This document shows, one piece after another, positions 46,354 to 55,783 of a stretch of 64,000 nucleotides of DNA (the stretch's first letter is position 1; each line of letters begins with the position of its first letter). Source of the stretch: Stenotrophomonas maltophilia (GTDB lineage Bacteria; Pseudomonadota; Gammaproteobacteria; Xanthomonadales; Xanthomonadaceae); the NCBI GenBank assembly GCA_900113425.1, contig FOZF01000001.1, forward strand, positions 598,358 through 662,357. Direction: 5' to 3'. The notes under the pieces were generated by a model. It made no database searches, was not told where the DNA came from, and saw only the letters and a program-made list of their open reading frames with translations. The translations under genes and the position numbers were made by a program.

Positions 46354-46935
46354 CTAGCGTGCAGGTGGCGCGACAGCCCTGAGCAGCTGCGCGGCCACCT
46401 GGTCAAACGGAGCAATATCCTGCAGCGCGCGGCACATCGCCACCGCGCCTTCCACGCTGGCAATCACCAGGCTGGCCAGCTCCCCCGCAGCGGCTGGCGC
46501 ATGTCCTTCGGCGACGAGCGCCGTGGCGAGATGATCGTGCCAGCGCACGAACACCTCGGCAGCTGCCGCGCGGGGCTGGCTCGGCACTGCGTCCATCGGC
46601 TCCTCAACGGCAGCGGCCAGCACCGGGCAACCGGCACGGAACCCGGAGCGCAGCAGGCGCTCGCGCCACATCGCCAGGAACTGCTGCAGGCCCTGCACTG
46701 CGCCGCCCTTCAGCAGTTCCACCAGCAGCGCTTCCACCTTGTCGCCGGCCATAAGCGTGGCGCGCGCCAGCAGTTCCTGCTTGCCGCCGGGAAAGTGATG
46801 GTAGGTGGAGCCCAGCGGCGCGTCGGCCAGCTTGGTCACTTCACGGATGCTGGTTGCGTTCAGCCCGACCCGAGCAAGCATCTGCGCGGCGGCATCGATC
46901 ACGCGCTGGGGAGCGTCGGACGTTCGCGGACTCAT
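46354..46935 (-). CDS. TetR/AcrR-family transcriptional regulator
   Basis: The 193-aa product has the TetR DNA-binding helix-turn-helix at residues 8-55 (VIDAAAQMLARVGLNATSIREVTKLADAPLGSTYHHFPGGKQEL) and a helical ligand-binding C-terminus of the subgroup with GCPVLAAAVE, as in YxaF/LmrA-like regulators. It is divergent from a thioesterase gene, 68 bp apart, which is its probable target, and is followed by the VOC gene. Confidence 0.9.
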   Translation of the reverse strand: MSPRTSDAPQRVIDAAAQMLARVGLNATSIREVTKLADAPLGSTYHHFPGGKQELLARATLMAGDKVEALLVELLKGGAVQGLQQFLAMWRERLLRSGFRAGCPVLAAAVEEPMDAVPSQPRAAAAEVFVRWHDHLATALVAEGHAPAAAGELASLVIASVEGAVAMCRALQDIAPFDQVAAQLLRAVAPPAR

Positions 46936-47003
46936 GGCTGCGCCTTGCTAAGACAGTCGTCATAGACTAGCGTACCTTCGATTCTATAACACTCGTAATA
47001 ATC

Positions 47004-47549
47004 ATGAATCTCTGGTTCCGCCTGCTCCATCTGCTGCTGTGCAGTCTGTTCCGGCCCAGGCTGGAGGCGCCTTTCGGCGTCTCGCGGCTGCAGTTCCGGG
47101 TGCTGCCCAACGACCTGGACAGCAACCTGCACATGACCAACGGCCGCTACTGGAACATCTTCGATCTGGGACGGTTGGACCTGATCCTGCGCATGGGCCT
47201 GGGCAAGGTGGCGCTGCGCGAGAAATGGGCGCCGATCGTCGGCGCCGGCACCATCCAGTTCCGCCGCGAGCTCCGGCCATTCCAGCGCTTCACCCTGGAA
47301 ACACGCCTGGCCGGCTGGGTCGGCACGCGCGTGATCATGGAGCAGCGCGTGCTGGTCGGCGAGGGCCAGAAGATCGCCACGCGCGCCCTGCTGGTCACCG
47401 GCATCTATGATCGCCGCGCGCGCGCGTTCGTGGGCATGCAGCAGATGATGGACGCCATCGGTTCGCCGTTGCCGCCCTCGCCCGCACTCAGCGCCGCCGC
47501 CGAAGCGCTGCTGGCTGCCGACGCCGCGCTGAAGCGCGACGACGACTGA
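47004..47549 (+). CDS. Acyl-CoA thioesterase-like hotdog-fold protein
   Basis: The 181-aa product has the 4-hydroxybenzoyl-CoA thioesterase-like signature VLPNDLDSNLHMTNGRYWNIFDLGRLDL, with the catalytic Asp and HMTN, and the expected central helix and beta-sheet order. An N-terminal hydrophobic segment (LWFRLLHLLLCSLF) suggests membrane association. It likely hydrolyses acyl thioesters in the cytoplasm. It is divergent from the TetR gene. Confidence 0.83.
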   Translation: MNLWFRLLHLLLCSLFRPRLEAPFGVSRLQFRVLPNDLDSNLHMTNGRYWNIFDLGRLDLILRMGLGKVALREKWAPIVGAGTIQFRRELRPFQRFTLETRLAGWVGTRVIMEQRVLVGEGQKIATRALLVTGIYDRRARAFVGMQQMMDAIGSPLPPSPALSAAAEALLAADAALKRDDD

Positions 47550-47594
47550 GCTCCCGCCAGCACATCCCGACCTGCGGCATGTTCCCGCCGACCA

Positions 47595-48386
47595 TCACTC
47601 GGCGGCGCGCCTCGCCAGCGCCTGGTTGATCGCAGCCTCGGCCAGCGGTGCCATCACCGCGTAGCCTTTCGTGGTGGGATGCACGCCGTCGCCGGCCAGG
47701 TCGGCATCCAGACCGCCCTGCGCGTTGGCCAACGGCGTGTGGTAATCCAGGTAGACCAGCTGTTGTTCGTCGGCATGGCGTTTCAGTGCGTGGTTCAAGG
47801 CGCGCACCTTCGCGGCGGGGTGGATACCAGGCATCCAGGGGTACTCGCTGACCGGCAGCACCGAGGCCAGCACCACGCTGATGCCCTGCGCTTTCGCCAG
47901 TGCCACCATCGCCTGCACGTTGTCCTCGATCATCGCCTGCGTGGCCTGGCCGGTATTGCCGGCGATATCGTTGGTGCCGGCCAGGATCACCACCACCTGG
48001 GGATGCAGCGCAAGCACATCCTGCGGGAAGCGAACCAGCATCTGCGCCGTGGTCTGGCCACCGATGCCACGATTGAGATACCCCTTGCCGGGGAAGAAGG
48101 CGGCACTGCCCTCAGCCCCCCAGCCTTCGGTGATCGAGTCGCCGTAGAACACCACGCGTGGCTGTCCGGGCCGGGCCGCAGGCAGGGCGGCGTTGGCGTC
48201 ACGATAGCGCTGCAGCTGTGGCCAATCCGCCAGACGCTGCTGCATGAAACGGACTTCGTCCGACCGCAGCTGCTCCACTGGCCGTGTCAGCAGCGGGTTG
48301 ATGGCGGGTGCCTCGGCCGCTTTCACGCCGCCGGTCATCGCCCATGCCAGCGCGATGGCGCCGGCCGTCAAAGCAGGAATGCGCAT
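47595..48386 (-). CDS. SGNH/GDSL-family hydrolase, exported
   Basis: The 263-aa product has a signal peptide (MRIPALTAGAIALAWAMTGGVKAAE) and the four SGNH blocks: FYGDSITEGW with nucleophile Ser, NRGIGGQTT with Gly, LAGTNDIAG with Asn and DGVHPTTKGY with Asp/His. It is probably a periplasmic lipase or acyl-esterase, similar to enzymes acting on acetylated sugars or phospholipids. It lies 30 bp after the metallopeptidase gene on the same strand, so they form an operon. Confidence 0.9.
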   Translation of the reverse strand: MRIPALTAGAIALAWAMTGGVKAAEAPAINPLLTRPVEQLRSDEVRFMQQRLADWPQLQRYRDANAALPAARPGQPRVVFYGDSITEGWGAEGSAAFFPGKGYLNRGIGGQTTAQMLVRFPQDVLALHPQVVVILAGTNDIAGNTGQATQAMIEDNVQAMVALAKAQGISVVLASVLPVSEYPWMPGIHPAAKVRALNHALKRHADEQQLVYLDYHTPLANAQGGLDADLAGDGVHPTTKGYAVMAPLAEAAINQALARRAAE

Positions 48387-48416
48387 GCCGATCTCCCGTA
48401 GCGTTCTGTTCCGCAC

Positions 48417-49379
48417 TCAGCGTGCCGCAGCGCGTGCGGCCACGCCAGTCACCTTCGCCGGCATCCACATGCCCGGCGTCCAGCCACTGGCCGCCAGGAT
48501 CGCCTTCGGATCGTCCTGTTCGATCAGGGCGCGCACCGCTTCGCGCTTGTCCCTGGCCTGCAGGTAGTACGCCTTGGCGATGCGGTAGCCCACCCAGTAG
48601 CCCAGATCGTAGGGGGCGTCGGAGCCGGGCGTGTAGTTGTACAGCCAGGGCGACAGATCGGTACTGTCCAGGTCCAGCGCGAATGCACTCTCGATGTGCA
48701 CTTCCCTGCCCCGGGTCCATGCCGCGTGGCGTCCGTTGCCGACGTTGCCGGAAACCAGTTCGGTGATGAACTCGGCCACGCCTTCGGCCAGTGACAGGCG
48801 CAGCACCGTCGCGCGCGGATCGCCCTGCTCGAAATCGATCGCACCGGTCTGCTGGATGTGCACGTACTCGTGCGCGATCACGTGCACGAAGCGGTCCTGC
48901 ACATTGGGGTTCATGAAGTCAGCCGCGCAAAGAGCTTCCAGCCCGATCAGCACGCCCCCCGGATAGGTCAGGCCGACCGGGCGGCCGCGACCGACCATGA
49001 TCGCGACCGGTGGAAACCTCGCCTGCGGATAGATCGCCTGCAGATTGGCGAACACCTGCACCAGCCGCTGGCGTACCGCAGGCAGTTCATCGAGACAGGT
49101 CCTGCCATTGGCATACATCGCCGGGTCACGACGCATGGCGTCGGCGATGCGCTCGGCGGTGACCCGTCGCCGGCTCGCGAACTCGCCCAGGCTGGGCGTT
49201 CCTTCGGCCAGGTACTGCGCCAACTGGGCCACGCTGGGCTGGCCATCGGTTGTGTCGTAAACGGCATAGAAGCGGCTGGCGTCGGATATCAGGATCTCGG
49301 GCCCGGGCGCTGCACCATGGGCCACGCCGGCCGTCCCGGCCAGCGCCAGGGCAAGCAGGCCACGCAGGGAAACCAACAT
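48417..49379 (-). CDS. Exported zinc metallopeptidase (DUF2268-like)
   Basis: The 320-aa product has a signal peptide (LLALALAGTAGVAHG). Its gluzincin core has HEYVH in FVHVIAHEYVHIQQ and a downstream EGVAEFITELVSG whose Glu is the likely third zinc ligand. The layout resembles DUF2268-type predicted Zn-dependent proteases. MLVSLRG was chosen as start because it begins the signal peptide. It precedes the SGNH hydrolase gene by 30 bp; what they act on together is unknown. Confidence 0.82.
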   Translation of the reverse strand: MLVSLRGLLALALAGTAGVAHGAAPGPEILISDASRFYAVYDTTDGQPSVAQLAQYLAEGTPSLGEFASRRRVTAERIADAMRRDPAMYANGRTCLDELPAVRQRLVQVFANLQAIYPQARFPPVAIMVGRGRPVGLTYPGGVLIGLEALCAADFMNPNVQDRFVHVIAHEYVHIQQTGAIDFEQGDPRATVLRLSLAEGVAEFITELVSGNVGNGRHAAWTRGREVHIESAFALDLDSTDLSPWLYNYTPGSDAPYDLGYWVGYRIAKAYYLQARDKREAVRALIEQDDPKAILAASGWTPGMWMPAKVTGVAARAAAR

Positions 49380-49499
49380 CGATCCGTCCTTGCTGGAGAC
49401 AATGCCAGGCACGCAATCTATCACTGCGCCCGCCTCGTCGCAGCAGGCGGGTGCGGCCGTTACGCCACTGTGCCAGACTCACCTCGGCATCTGCCATGG

Positions 49500-50501
49500 A
49501 TGATGGCGCACCGCACGATGATGATCGTTCCCGCGTACTGGGCCGAAGCCCGCCTGCAGGCCCGTTTCCGCGGCCGGCCGGTGGTCGTGCGCCGCTTCGG
49601 ATGGTCCGACACAAGCCCTGCCGACGCTCAGGGCCACGCCGAACGCCGGGCCAACGAAGCGCTCAATGCCATCCTCGCCGGTCAGGCACTGCCGCGCCGC
49701 GAGGTCCGCAGCAACTACGGCGTGGAAGGCGTGCCGATCCGCGAGCAGATCGTGCAGCGCGATGGCGGTGTTGTGATCACCCGCAACAGCTACGGTGCGC
49801 TGTGCCTGAACACCCCGGACGTACTGTTCGCCGACATTGACCATCCGCAACCAGCGGCAGGGTGCGTGATGCCCGTCGTCATCGCGGCAACCCTGCTGCC
49901 CACCGTCGCCATCATCGGCACCCTGCTCTGGCACTGGCTGGTGGGGCTGGTGCTGGGCGTGGCAGCCGTGGCTCTGGTGAATACCGTGATGCTGATGCAA
50001 CGCAGGCGTCGCCTGGCCGCCGCCGGTGGCGCCGAGGGCGTGGCCCTGCAGCGGGTTGCGGACTTCAGCAGACAGCACCCGGACTGGCATCTGCGCGCGT
50101 ACCGGACGCCGGCCGGGCTGCGGATACTGGCCATGCATGCCACGTTCTCGCCCGGCGACGAAGCGCTGCAGGCGTTCTTCAACGCACTGGGCACCGACAC
50201 GCTGTACGCACGCATGTGCCGGCTGCAGCACTGCTTCCGGGCCCGGCTGACACCGAAACCGTGGCGTGTCGGCCTGAAGCACCGCATCCGCCCGCCAGCG
50301 GCCGCGTGGTCAGCCGAGCAGGCCGACAATCCGGATCGGCTGGCCTGGATTGCGGAGTATGAAAGCAGGAGTGACGGCTTCGCCGCCTGCGCCTATCTGC
50401 GCAGCTTCGGCGACACCACCCGGGTACATGCCAAGGCCGAGCATGTGCGCGACCTGCATGATCGCCTTTCGCGCGCGCAGGACCGCCTGCCGCTGGCGTG
50501 A
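49500..50501 (+). CDS. Membrane protein of unknown function
   Basis: The 333-aa product has an N-terminal soluble part (MMIVPAYWAEARLQARFRGRP), a pair of membrane spans near residues 120-165 (VVIAATLLPTVAIIGTLLWHWLVGLVLGVAAVALVN) and a C-terminal soluble domain with HPDWHLRAYRTPAGLRILAMHATF and FFNALGTDTLYARMC. Proteins with this ending are conserved hypotheticals. Several ATGs cluster at the start (49500, 49503, 49518, 49521) and I cannot choose among them with certainty. It is divergent from the metallopeptidase operon. Confidence 0.65.
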   Translation: MMAHRTMMIVPAYWAEARLQARFRGRPVVVRRFGWSDTSPADAQGHAERRANEALNAILAGQALPRREVRSNYGVEGVPIREQIVQRDGGVVITRNSYGALCLNTPDVLFADIDHPQPAAGCVMPVVIAATLLPTVAIIGTLLWHWLVGLVLGVAAVALVNTVMLMQRRRRLAAAGGAEGVALQRVADFSRQHPDWHLRAYRTPAGLRILAMHATFSPGDEALQAFFNALGTDTLYARMCRLQHCFRARLTPKPWRVGLKHRIRPPAAAWSAEQADNPDRLAWIAEYESRSDGFAACAYLRSFGDTTRVHAKAEHVRDLHDRLSRAQDRLPLA

Positions 50502-50624
50502 GGGCGGATGCTCAGGCAGCGCGCTCCACGGACAACTTCCCTGCTGGGGCTGCAGTCCGGCCGCACCGCGATGGACCTGTCGCTGTCGAGTCTGCACGGT
50601 TGATCGCAGAGCATCCGCGGATGA

Positions 50625-51392
50625 TCACTCTGCGGTTTCCCTGCGCAGCGCTCCACAACGCAGCGCCTCCTGGGCAATGTCGCCTCGCAATCTGTTCTGC
50701 AACCAGGTGATCCTGAAGCGTTCGCGGCTGGGTTCGCCCGCAGGCAGCAGCGCCATCAGTGCATCGCTCAACGCCGGACGCCACTCTTCCTGCGCGCCTG
50801 CCAGAACCTGCCGGTCGAAGTTCGTCGATGACAGGCGCTTCCATGGCAGCATCATCGTGTACTGGGAGGTGGACACCAGCACGGTATCCGGGCGGCCCGG
50901 ACGGGTTACGACCACGGTCATGATGGGATGGTCATCGGTCCAGAGGCCGTGGAAATGCTCTGCAACGCGCGCCTGCAGGCCTCGCCCGGCCAGCGCCCGG
51001 CGTGCCCAGGCCTGCTGCTGCGCGAACGAGCATCTGGCCGGCGGCGTGCTGCGCAGCTGTGGATCCAGCTTCAGCATGGTGGACCGGTCCAGCCGCGAAG
51101 CGATCAGATCCACCGTGGCGTCCCGGGTCAACGGCGCTGCCTGCAGCGCAGCCTCGAACGCTGACATCGCGCCGAACGGCAGCAGCTCCGGCACGCGCGG
51201 TTGGACGTCGGGCGCGTCAACCACCTGTGCACGGGTGGTCACGCCGTAGGCATCGCGCCGGATGACCCAGCGCTCAGATACGGAACCCCAGCCAGACCAC
51301 TCGTACGTAACGTGCACGCTCATCGGCCGCTGGACCGCCATGGCCACAGGAGAAACCAACAGCAGAGCGAGCGCCAACATCCATGCCTTCAT
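50625..51392 (-). CDS. Exported protein of unknown function
   Basis: The 255-aa product has a clear signal peptide (MKAWMLALALLLVSPVAMAVQ). The mature part starts with a beta-rich VHVTYEWSGWGSVSERWVIRRD and ends helical. No catalytic motif is evident. It lies 90 bp downstream of nothing on its own strand except the S9 peptidase (51483), which points away in order, so they may be separate units. I do not recognise a family. Confidence 0.68.
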   Translation of the reverse strand: MKAWMLALALLLVSPVAMAVQRPMSVHVTYEWSGWGSVSERWVIRRDAYGVTTRAQVVDAPDVQPRVPELLPFGAMSAFEAALQAAPLTRDATVDLIASRLDRSTMLKLDPQLRSTPPARCSFAQQQAWARRALAGRGLQARVAEHFHGLWTDDHPIMTVVVTRPGRPDTVLVSTSQYTMMLPWKRLSSTNFDRQVLAGAQEEWRPALSDALMALLPAGEPSRERFRITWLQNRLRGDIAQEALRCGALRRETAE

Positions 51393-51482
51393 GCGACTTC
51401 CCCAGCGCTGTCCAACAGCAGCCGATCAAGGCTCGGCTCCACAGGATGCAGGAAGGCCGCCCGAAGGCGGCCTTTCCATTCC

Positions 51483-53945
51483 TCACTTGGCGTTCTTCAC
51501 GTAGGTGTCGAACCAGTTGAGCATCTCCGCCACCAGCTGCTCGTTCGACTCCAGCGCCGTATACCAGTGCGGCTCGTTCGGCAGCATCACCAGGCGGGTG
51601 GTGCCGCCGTTGCCACGGATCGCCTGGTACAGCTTGCGCGACTGGAACGGCTCGGTACCGGGATTGGCATCGTCCTCGCCATGCACCAGCAGCAGCGGCA
51701 GCTTGATCTTGTCGGCGTAGAAGAACGGCGATGCCTTCAGGTAGACATCCTGTGCCTGCCAGACCGAACGCCGCTCGTTCTGGAATCCGAACGGAGTGAA
51801 GGTCTTGTTGTAGGAGCCGCTGGTCGCCACGCCCGCCTTGAACAGGTTGGTATGCGCGATCAGGTTCGCGGTCATCAGGCCGCCGTGGCTGTGGCCGGTC
51901 ACGCCGATCCGGTTGCGATCCACCACGCCCATGTCGACGGCCTTGTCCACGGCCGCCTTGGCGTCGGCTTCCAGCTGCTCCAGGTAGGTGTCGTAGGCGT
52001 TCCTGGGATCACCGACAATCGGGAACGACGCATTGTCGATGATCGCGTAGCCGGCCAGCAGCATCAGGCGGTACGGCTGCAGGCGGGTGAACGTCTGCTG
52101 CGAACCGGAGACCTGCCCGGCCTGCGCGGCATTGGCGAAGTCTGCCGGATAGGCATAGAGGATGGCCGGGACGCGCTGGCCTTCCCGGTAGCCGGGGGGC
52201 GTGTACAGGGTGAACGACAGGTCCACGCCGTCGGCACGCTTGTAGGTCACCAGCTGCTTCTTGATCTGCCGCACTTCAGGCGTGGGGTCGACCAGCTTCG
52301 TCAGCGCCGTCGCAGTGGAGGTGTACTGCGCCTCGCCCTGCGCGGCGTCCGCCACGGCATCGCCCTGCTGACGCAGGAAGGCGTTCGGCGGATCGATCAC
52401 CGACTGGTGCCAGGTCAGGTAGCGGCCGGGCGTATTGCTGAAGCCCAGGAACTGCTCGTAGGCATCGGCATCGCTGCGGAACAGGCGCTCACTCTTCAGT
52501 GTGGCCAGGTCCAGACGGTCCAGGAAGGGGCGGTCTCCCTGCGGCGAAGCGCCCTGCCCGCGCAGGAACACGTACGTCCCTTCCTGCCGCACCACCGGTG
52601 CACCATTGGGCAGGCGCTTGAACACCAGGTTGCCCGGATCGCCGTACAGCTCGTCGCTGGACATGTCCCACAACAGGCGGCCCTCCTGCCGGGGCTTGTC
52701 CACATCGACGATGCGGGTCTGCACCCAGTGCCGGTTCTCGTCATTCTCGAACTGGAACGACACGGCCGGGTCCGCCGTCCAGGCAATCCCCTCGAAACGC
52801 TGCGCGGTACGTGCGATCTCCACCGGCTTGCCGGTGAACGGCGCCTTGAGCATCAGCACACGGTCACGGTGCGGCACGCTCACTTTCCAGTCGCCCTTGT
52901 CGAGTGCTTCGGCATACACCAGCGTCGCCGGATCGGTGGAGCGCCAGTCGAAACCGCGCGGCCCCTCCGGCACGCCGTGCACCGGCACGCGGTCGGCCAA
53001 CGGCAGGCGGGCGATGGTGGTCGTGCGCCCACTGCTGACATCCAGTACCGCGACGTCGTTGGCGAAACGCTGGTAGGTGACCGCATGCGAGAACGGTGGC
53101 TTGATGGACTCGGTCAGCACATGCACGCCGTCGGGCGCCGCGCTGACATCGTTGTAGATGGCTGGCTGGCCGACCGGTCGCACGCTGCCTGCTGCGGTAT
53201 CCACCACCGCCAGCTGCGAGGCCCCGTAGTAGGCGAACAACGCTTCATCATGCACGCTGGTCAGCGTGTCGCGTGCCTCGTAGGTGCTGCTCTCGCCACT
53301 GCTGCCCAGCGACTCCTGTGCATCAGGTCCGGTCGGCACGCCGCCATCGGACGGCGCCGGCCCCTGGTTGGCCGGTACCAGCTTCACCAGCAGTGTCTGG
53401 CTGCCACCCAGCCACTGCACGGTGCTGCCGAAAATCGGGCTCAGCTGGACGTTCGGTACCTGCTTGACCTGACCGGTGGCGGCATCGCCCACCCACAGCT
53501 GCACGCTGGTCTCGACCGCGTTCTGGAACGCGAAGTGGCTGCCGTCGGCCGACCACAGCGCGCCACCGGCACATCCCTGCGGCAGGTTGACCTTGGTCTC
53601 CTTGCCGCTGCCGATCTCGACCAGGGTGAAGTCGGCCACGCAGGCCGGTATGCCATAGCCTCCGGGCGTGTCATGACGGCTGCGGTTCTTCGGCTCCAGG
53701 CGCACGCCGGCCAGCTTCAGGTAGGGCTGCGCCACCCGGCTGATCGACGGATAGGTCTGCGCGGTGGTCAGCAACAGACGCTGGCCACTGGGGTCCACGT
53801 TCGGCGTCGGCGGCGGCGGTGCCTTCAGCACCTTCAGCAGATGCTCCGGCGGTCTGGCATAGTCGGCCCATGCCGGGCCTGCCGACAACAGGGTGACGGT
53901 GACGACGGCAATGGCAGCCGCCAGAGAGGTACGACGGATGAGCAT
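51483..53945 (-). CDS. S9-family (prolyl oligopeptidase-like) peptidase, exported
   Basis: The 820-aa product has a signal peptide (LAAAIAVVTVTLLSAGPAWA), an N-terminal beta-propeller of about 520 residues and a C-terminal alpha/beta-hydrolase domain. The nucleophile is in TGHSHGGLMTANL, the Asp in HGEDDANPGTEPF and the His in LPNEPHWY. The architecture fits periplasmic or secreted oligopeptidases, with some likeness to glutamyl-endopeptidase-type S9 members. The ATG giving MLIRRTSLA was chosen because it starts the signal peptide. Confidence 0.9.
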   Translation of the reverse strand: MLIRRTSLAAAIAVVTVTLLSAGPAWADYARPPEHLLKVLKAPPPPTPNVDPSGQRLLLTTAQTYPSISRVAQPYLKLAGVRLEPKNRSRHDTPGGYGIPACVADFTLVEIGSGKETKVNLPQGCAGGALWSADGSHFAFQNAVETSVQLWVGDAATGQVKQVPNVQLSPIFGSTVQWLGGSQTLLVKLVPANQGPAPSDGGVPTGPDAQESLGSSGESSTYEARDTLTSVHDEALFAYYGASQLAVVDTAAGSVRPVGQPAIYNDVSAAPDGVHVLTESIKPPFSHAVTYQRFANDVAVLDVSSGRTTTIARLPLADRVPVHGVPEGPRGFDWRSTDPATLVYAEALDKGDWKVSVPHRDRVLMLKAPFTGKPVEIARTAQRFEGIAWTADPAVSFQFENDENRHWVQTRIVDVDKPRQEGRLLWDMSSDELYGDPGNLVFKRLPNGAPVVRQEGTYVFLRGQGASPQGDRPFLDRLDLATLKSERLFRSDADAYEQFLGFSNTPGRYLTWHQSVIDPPNAFLRQQGDAVADAAQGEAQYTSTATALTKLVDPTPEVRQIKKQLVTYKRADGVDLSFTLYTPPGYREGQRVPAILYAYPADFANAAQAGQVSGSQQTFTRLQPYRLMLLAGYAIIDNASFPIVGDPRNAYDTYLEQLEADAKAAVDKAVDMGVVDRNRIGVTGHSHGGLMTANLIAHTNLFKAGVATSGSYNKTFTPFGFQNERRSVWQAQDVYLKASPFFYADKIKLPLLLVHGEDDANPGTEPFQSRKLYQAIRGNGGTTRLVMLPNEPHWYTALESNEQLVAEMLNWFDTYVKNAK

Positions 53946-54070
53946 CCTTATCCCCTGGTAGTGTTGGGCTGCCCGCGAAGCGGGCATGCGCCGAATCTAG
54001 CACCGCCCGGCCCGCGTTCAATGGGCCGGATGGGCTAGTCACCGGATAAGGCAAAGCGCAAGCCGGGCCA

Positions 54071-54400
54071 CTACTGCCGGGCGTGCAGGTCCCAGGTGGC
54101 CAGATAGTCCGGGTCCACGACGATCATCCCGGTGGAACGCATGCAGTACTCGCCCGGCTGGGCTGGCAGGTACTGGTCGAGCATGGGCGGCAGGTAGCGC
54201 TCGTGGCCATCGTTCTCGTCGGCAAGCACCACGCCTTCGAACGCGCTGATGCGCAGCACCGTGCCGGCATACTGCTCCAGCCCTTGAACCTGCCCGTCAC
54301 CGCCGTAACGGGTCACGCCCACCAGCACTACCTTGCCGATCATTTCTTCGGCCTTGGCATCATCCAGAGGCGGCAGTGCCGCATTCAGTTGGTCGCTCAT
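54071..54400 (-). CDS. Conserved hypothetical cytoplasmic protein
   Basis: The 109-aa product starts MSDQLNAALPPLDD and has a beta-rich core (VVLVGVTRYGGDGQVQGLEQYAGTVLRI) ending with MIVVDPDYLATWDLHAR. No signal peptide or membrane span is seen. The start is placed at the ATG that begins protein-like sequence. It resembles small uncharacterised proteins with an SH3- or OB-like barrel; function unknown. Confidence 0.7.
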   Translation of the reverse strand: MSDQLNAALPPLDDAKAEEMIGKVVLVGVTRYGGDGQVQGLEQYAGTVLRISAFEGVVLADENDGHERYLPPMLDQYLPAQPGEYCMRSTGMIVVDPDYLATWDLHARQ

Positions 54401-54621
54401 CCCTGTACCTCCGCATCTGGTGGAGACATTGTGGAGCAGGATCCGCGCGGCGTTTCCGCGAACGCCATGGACAGGATGTTGCCCGCGCCGTCCGGAGGAT
54501 CGTGTGAAACGCGGCACATTGCGCAGCGTGCATTCAGCATTGCCTGCGTTGCGTCGGCAGGCGCAGCGCGTGCGCTGGGACGCATCCGATGCAGCACCGC
54601 GCGCCACGCTAGAATGCGTGC

Positions 54622-55398
54622 ATGCGCACCGTGAATGCTCTTCGTTACATTACGCCCCTGCGGGAGGGCGGCTCCCTGCCGGCCGTGGTCGAGACCGACG
54701 ACGACGGCATGGCCGTACTCAAGTTCCGGGGTGCGGGCCAGGGTCCCAAGGCCCTGATCGCCGAACTGATCGCAGGTGAAATGGCCCGTACCCTGGGCCT
54801 GCCGATTCCCGAACTGCTGTTCGTCGAACTGGACAGCGAGTTCGCGCGTACCGAACCGGATCCGGAGATCCAGGAACTGATACGGGCCAGCGAAGGTCTG
54901 AACCTGGGCCTGGATTACCTGCCCGGCGCGATCAACTACGACCCTGCGGCGATGCCGGTGGACGCAGACCTGGCGTCGCGCATCGTCTGGTTCGATGCGT
55001 TCACCAGCAATGTCGATCGCACCACACGCAACCCGAACCTGATGGTGTGGCACCGCCAGCTGTACCTGATCGACCACGGTGCAGCGATGTATTTCCACCA
55101 CGACTGGGCCAACGCCGGCGATGCCTGCGAAAGGCCGTTCGTGCTGATCCGCGACCACGTGCTGCTGTCGTTCGCCACCCGCATTGCCGAGGTGGATGCC
55201 GAGCTGGCGGCTCGCCTGACCGATGCCGAGATCGAGCGGATCGTCGGCCTCGTGCCGGACAGCTGGCTGGTCAATGAGCCCGCGTTCGACAGCCCGCAGG
55301 CCTACCGCCAGGGCTACATCGACTATCTCAAGCATCGCCTGAAGGTGCGTGCGGTGTTCGTGCAGGAGGCCATCCGTGCCCACGCTGCACACGTATGA
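54622..55398 (+). CDS. HipA-like kinase domain protein
   Basis: The 258-aa product resembles the kinase core of HipA without the N-terminal HipA subdomain. Visible blocks are the ATP-binding AVLKFRGAGQGPKALIAELIAGEMARTLGL, the catalytic FDAFTSNVDRTTRNPN with Asp and Asn, and LYLIDHGAAMYF with the metal-binding Asp. It overlaps a DUF3037 gene by 23 bp. HipA-family proteins phosphorylate tRNA synthetases or other targets; stand-alone HipA-like/DUF3037 pairs occur widely but their role is not settled. No HipB-type antitoxin is seen. Confidence 0.8.
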   Translation: MRTVNALRYITPLREGGSLPAVVETDDDGMAVLKFRGAGQGPKALIAELIAGEMARTLGLPIPELLFVELDSEFARTEPDPEIQELIRASEGLNLGLDYLPGAINYDPAAMPVDADLASRIVWFDAFTSNVDRTTRNPNLMVWHRQLYLIDHGAAMYFHHDWANAGDACERPFVLIRDHVLLSFATRIAEVDAELAARLTDAEIERIVGLVPDSWLVNEPAFDSPQAYRQGYIDYLKHRLKVRAVFVQEAIRAHAAHV

Positions 55399-55768
55399 CT
55401 ATGCGGTCATCCGCGTTGTACCGCGGGTGGAGCGCGAGGAATTCATCAACGTCGGGGTGATCGTGTCCTGTCCGGGCGCGCGTCATCTGGAGGCGGCCAT
55501 CGAGATCGACCCGGCACGCCTGCAGGCGTTCGCCCCGACGCTGGACCAGCAGGCGCTGCAACCGTGGCTGGATGCCATCGTGGCCATCTGCCGCGGCGAT
55601 GCCACAGCTGGCCCCATCGCGCAGCTTCCGGCGCGCGCGCGCTTCCATTTCCTCACTGCCAAACGCAGCTCGATCGTGCAGATGTCCAGCACGCATGTGG
55701 GCCGCACAGCCGACCCCGCGGGTGTGGTCGAACACTTGATGACGAAGATGGTGCGGGTGCCGCAGTAG
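55376..55768 (+). CDS. DUF3037 protein
   Basis: The 130-aa product reads YDYAVIRVVPRVEREEFINVGVIVSC near the start, the hallmark of DUF3037. The start is a GTG inside the HipA-like gene, supported by AGGAGG with 7 nt spacing, so the pair is translationally coupled. It probably binds or regulates the kinase-like partner; this is inferred from the fixed gene order. Confidence 0.8.
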   Translation: MPTLHTYDYAVIRVVPRVEREEFINVGVIVSCPGARHLEAAIEIDPARLQAFAPTLDQQALQPWLDAIVAICRGDATAGPIAQLPARARFHFLTAKRSSIVQMSSTHVGRTADPAGVVEHLMTKMVRVPQ

Positions 55769-55783
55769 CGCGGCAGACGGCCG

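Noticed and set aside
46936..47003. TetR operator between the TetR and thioesterase genes
   Set aside because: Several short partial palindromes exist but none is long or symmetric enough to call.
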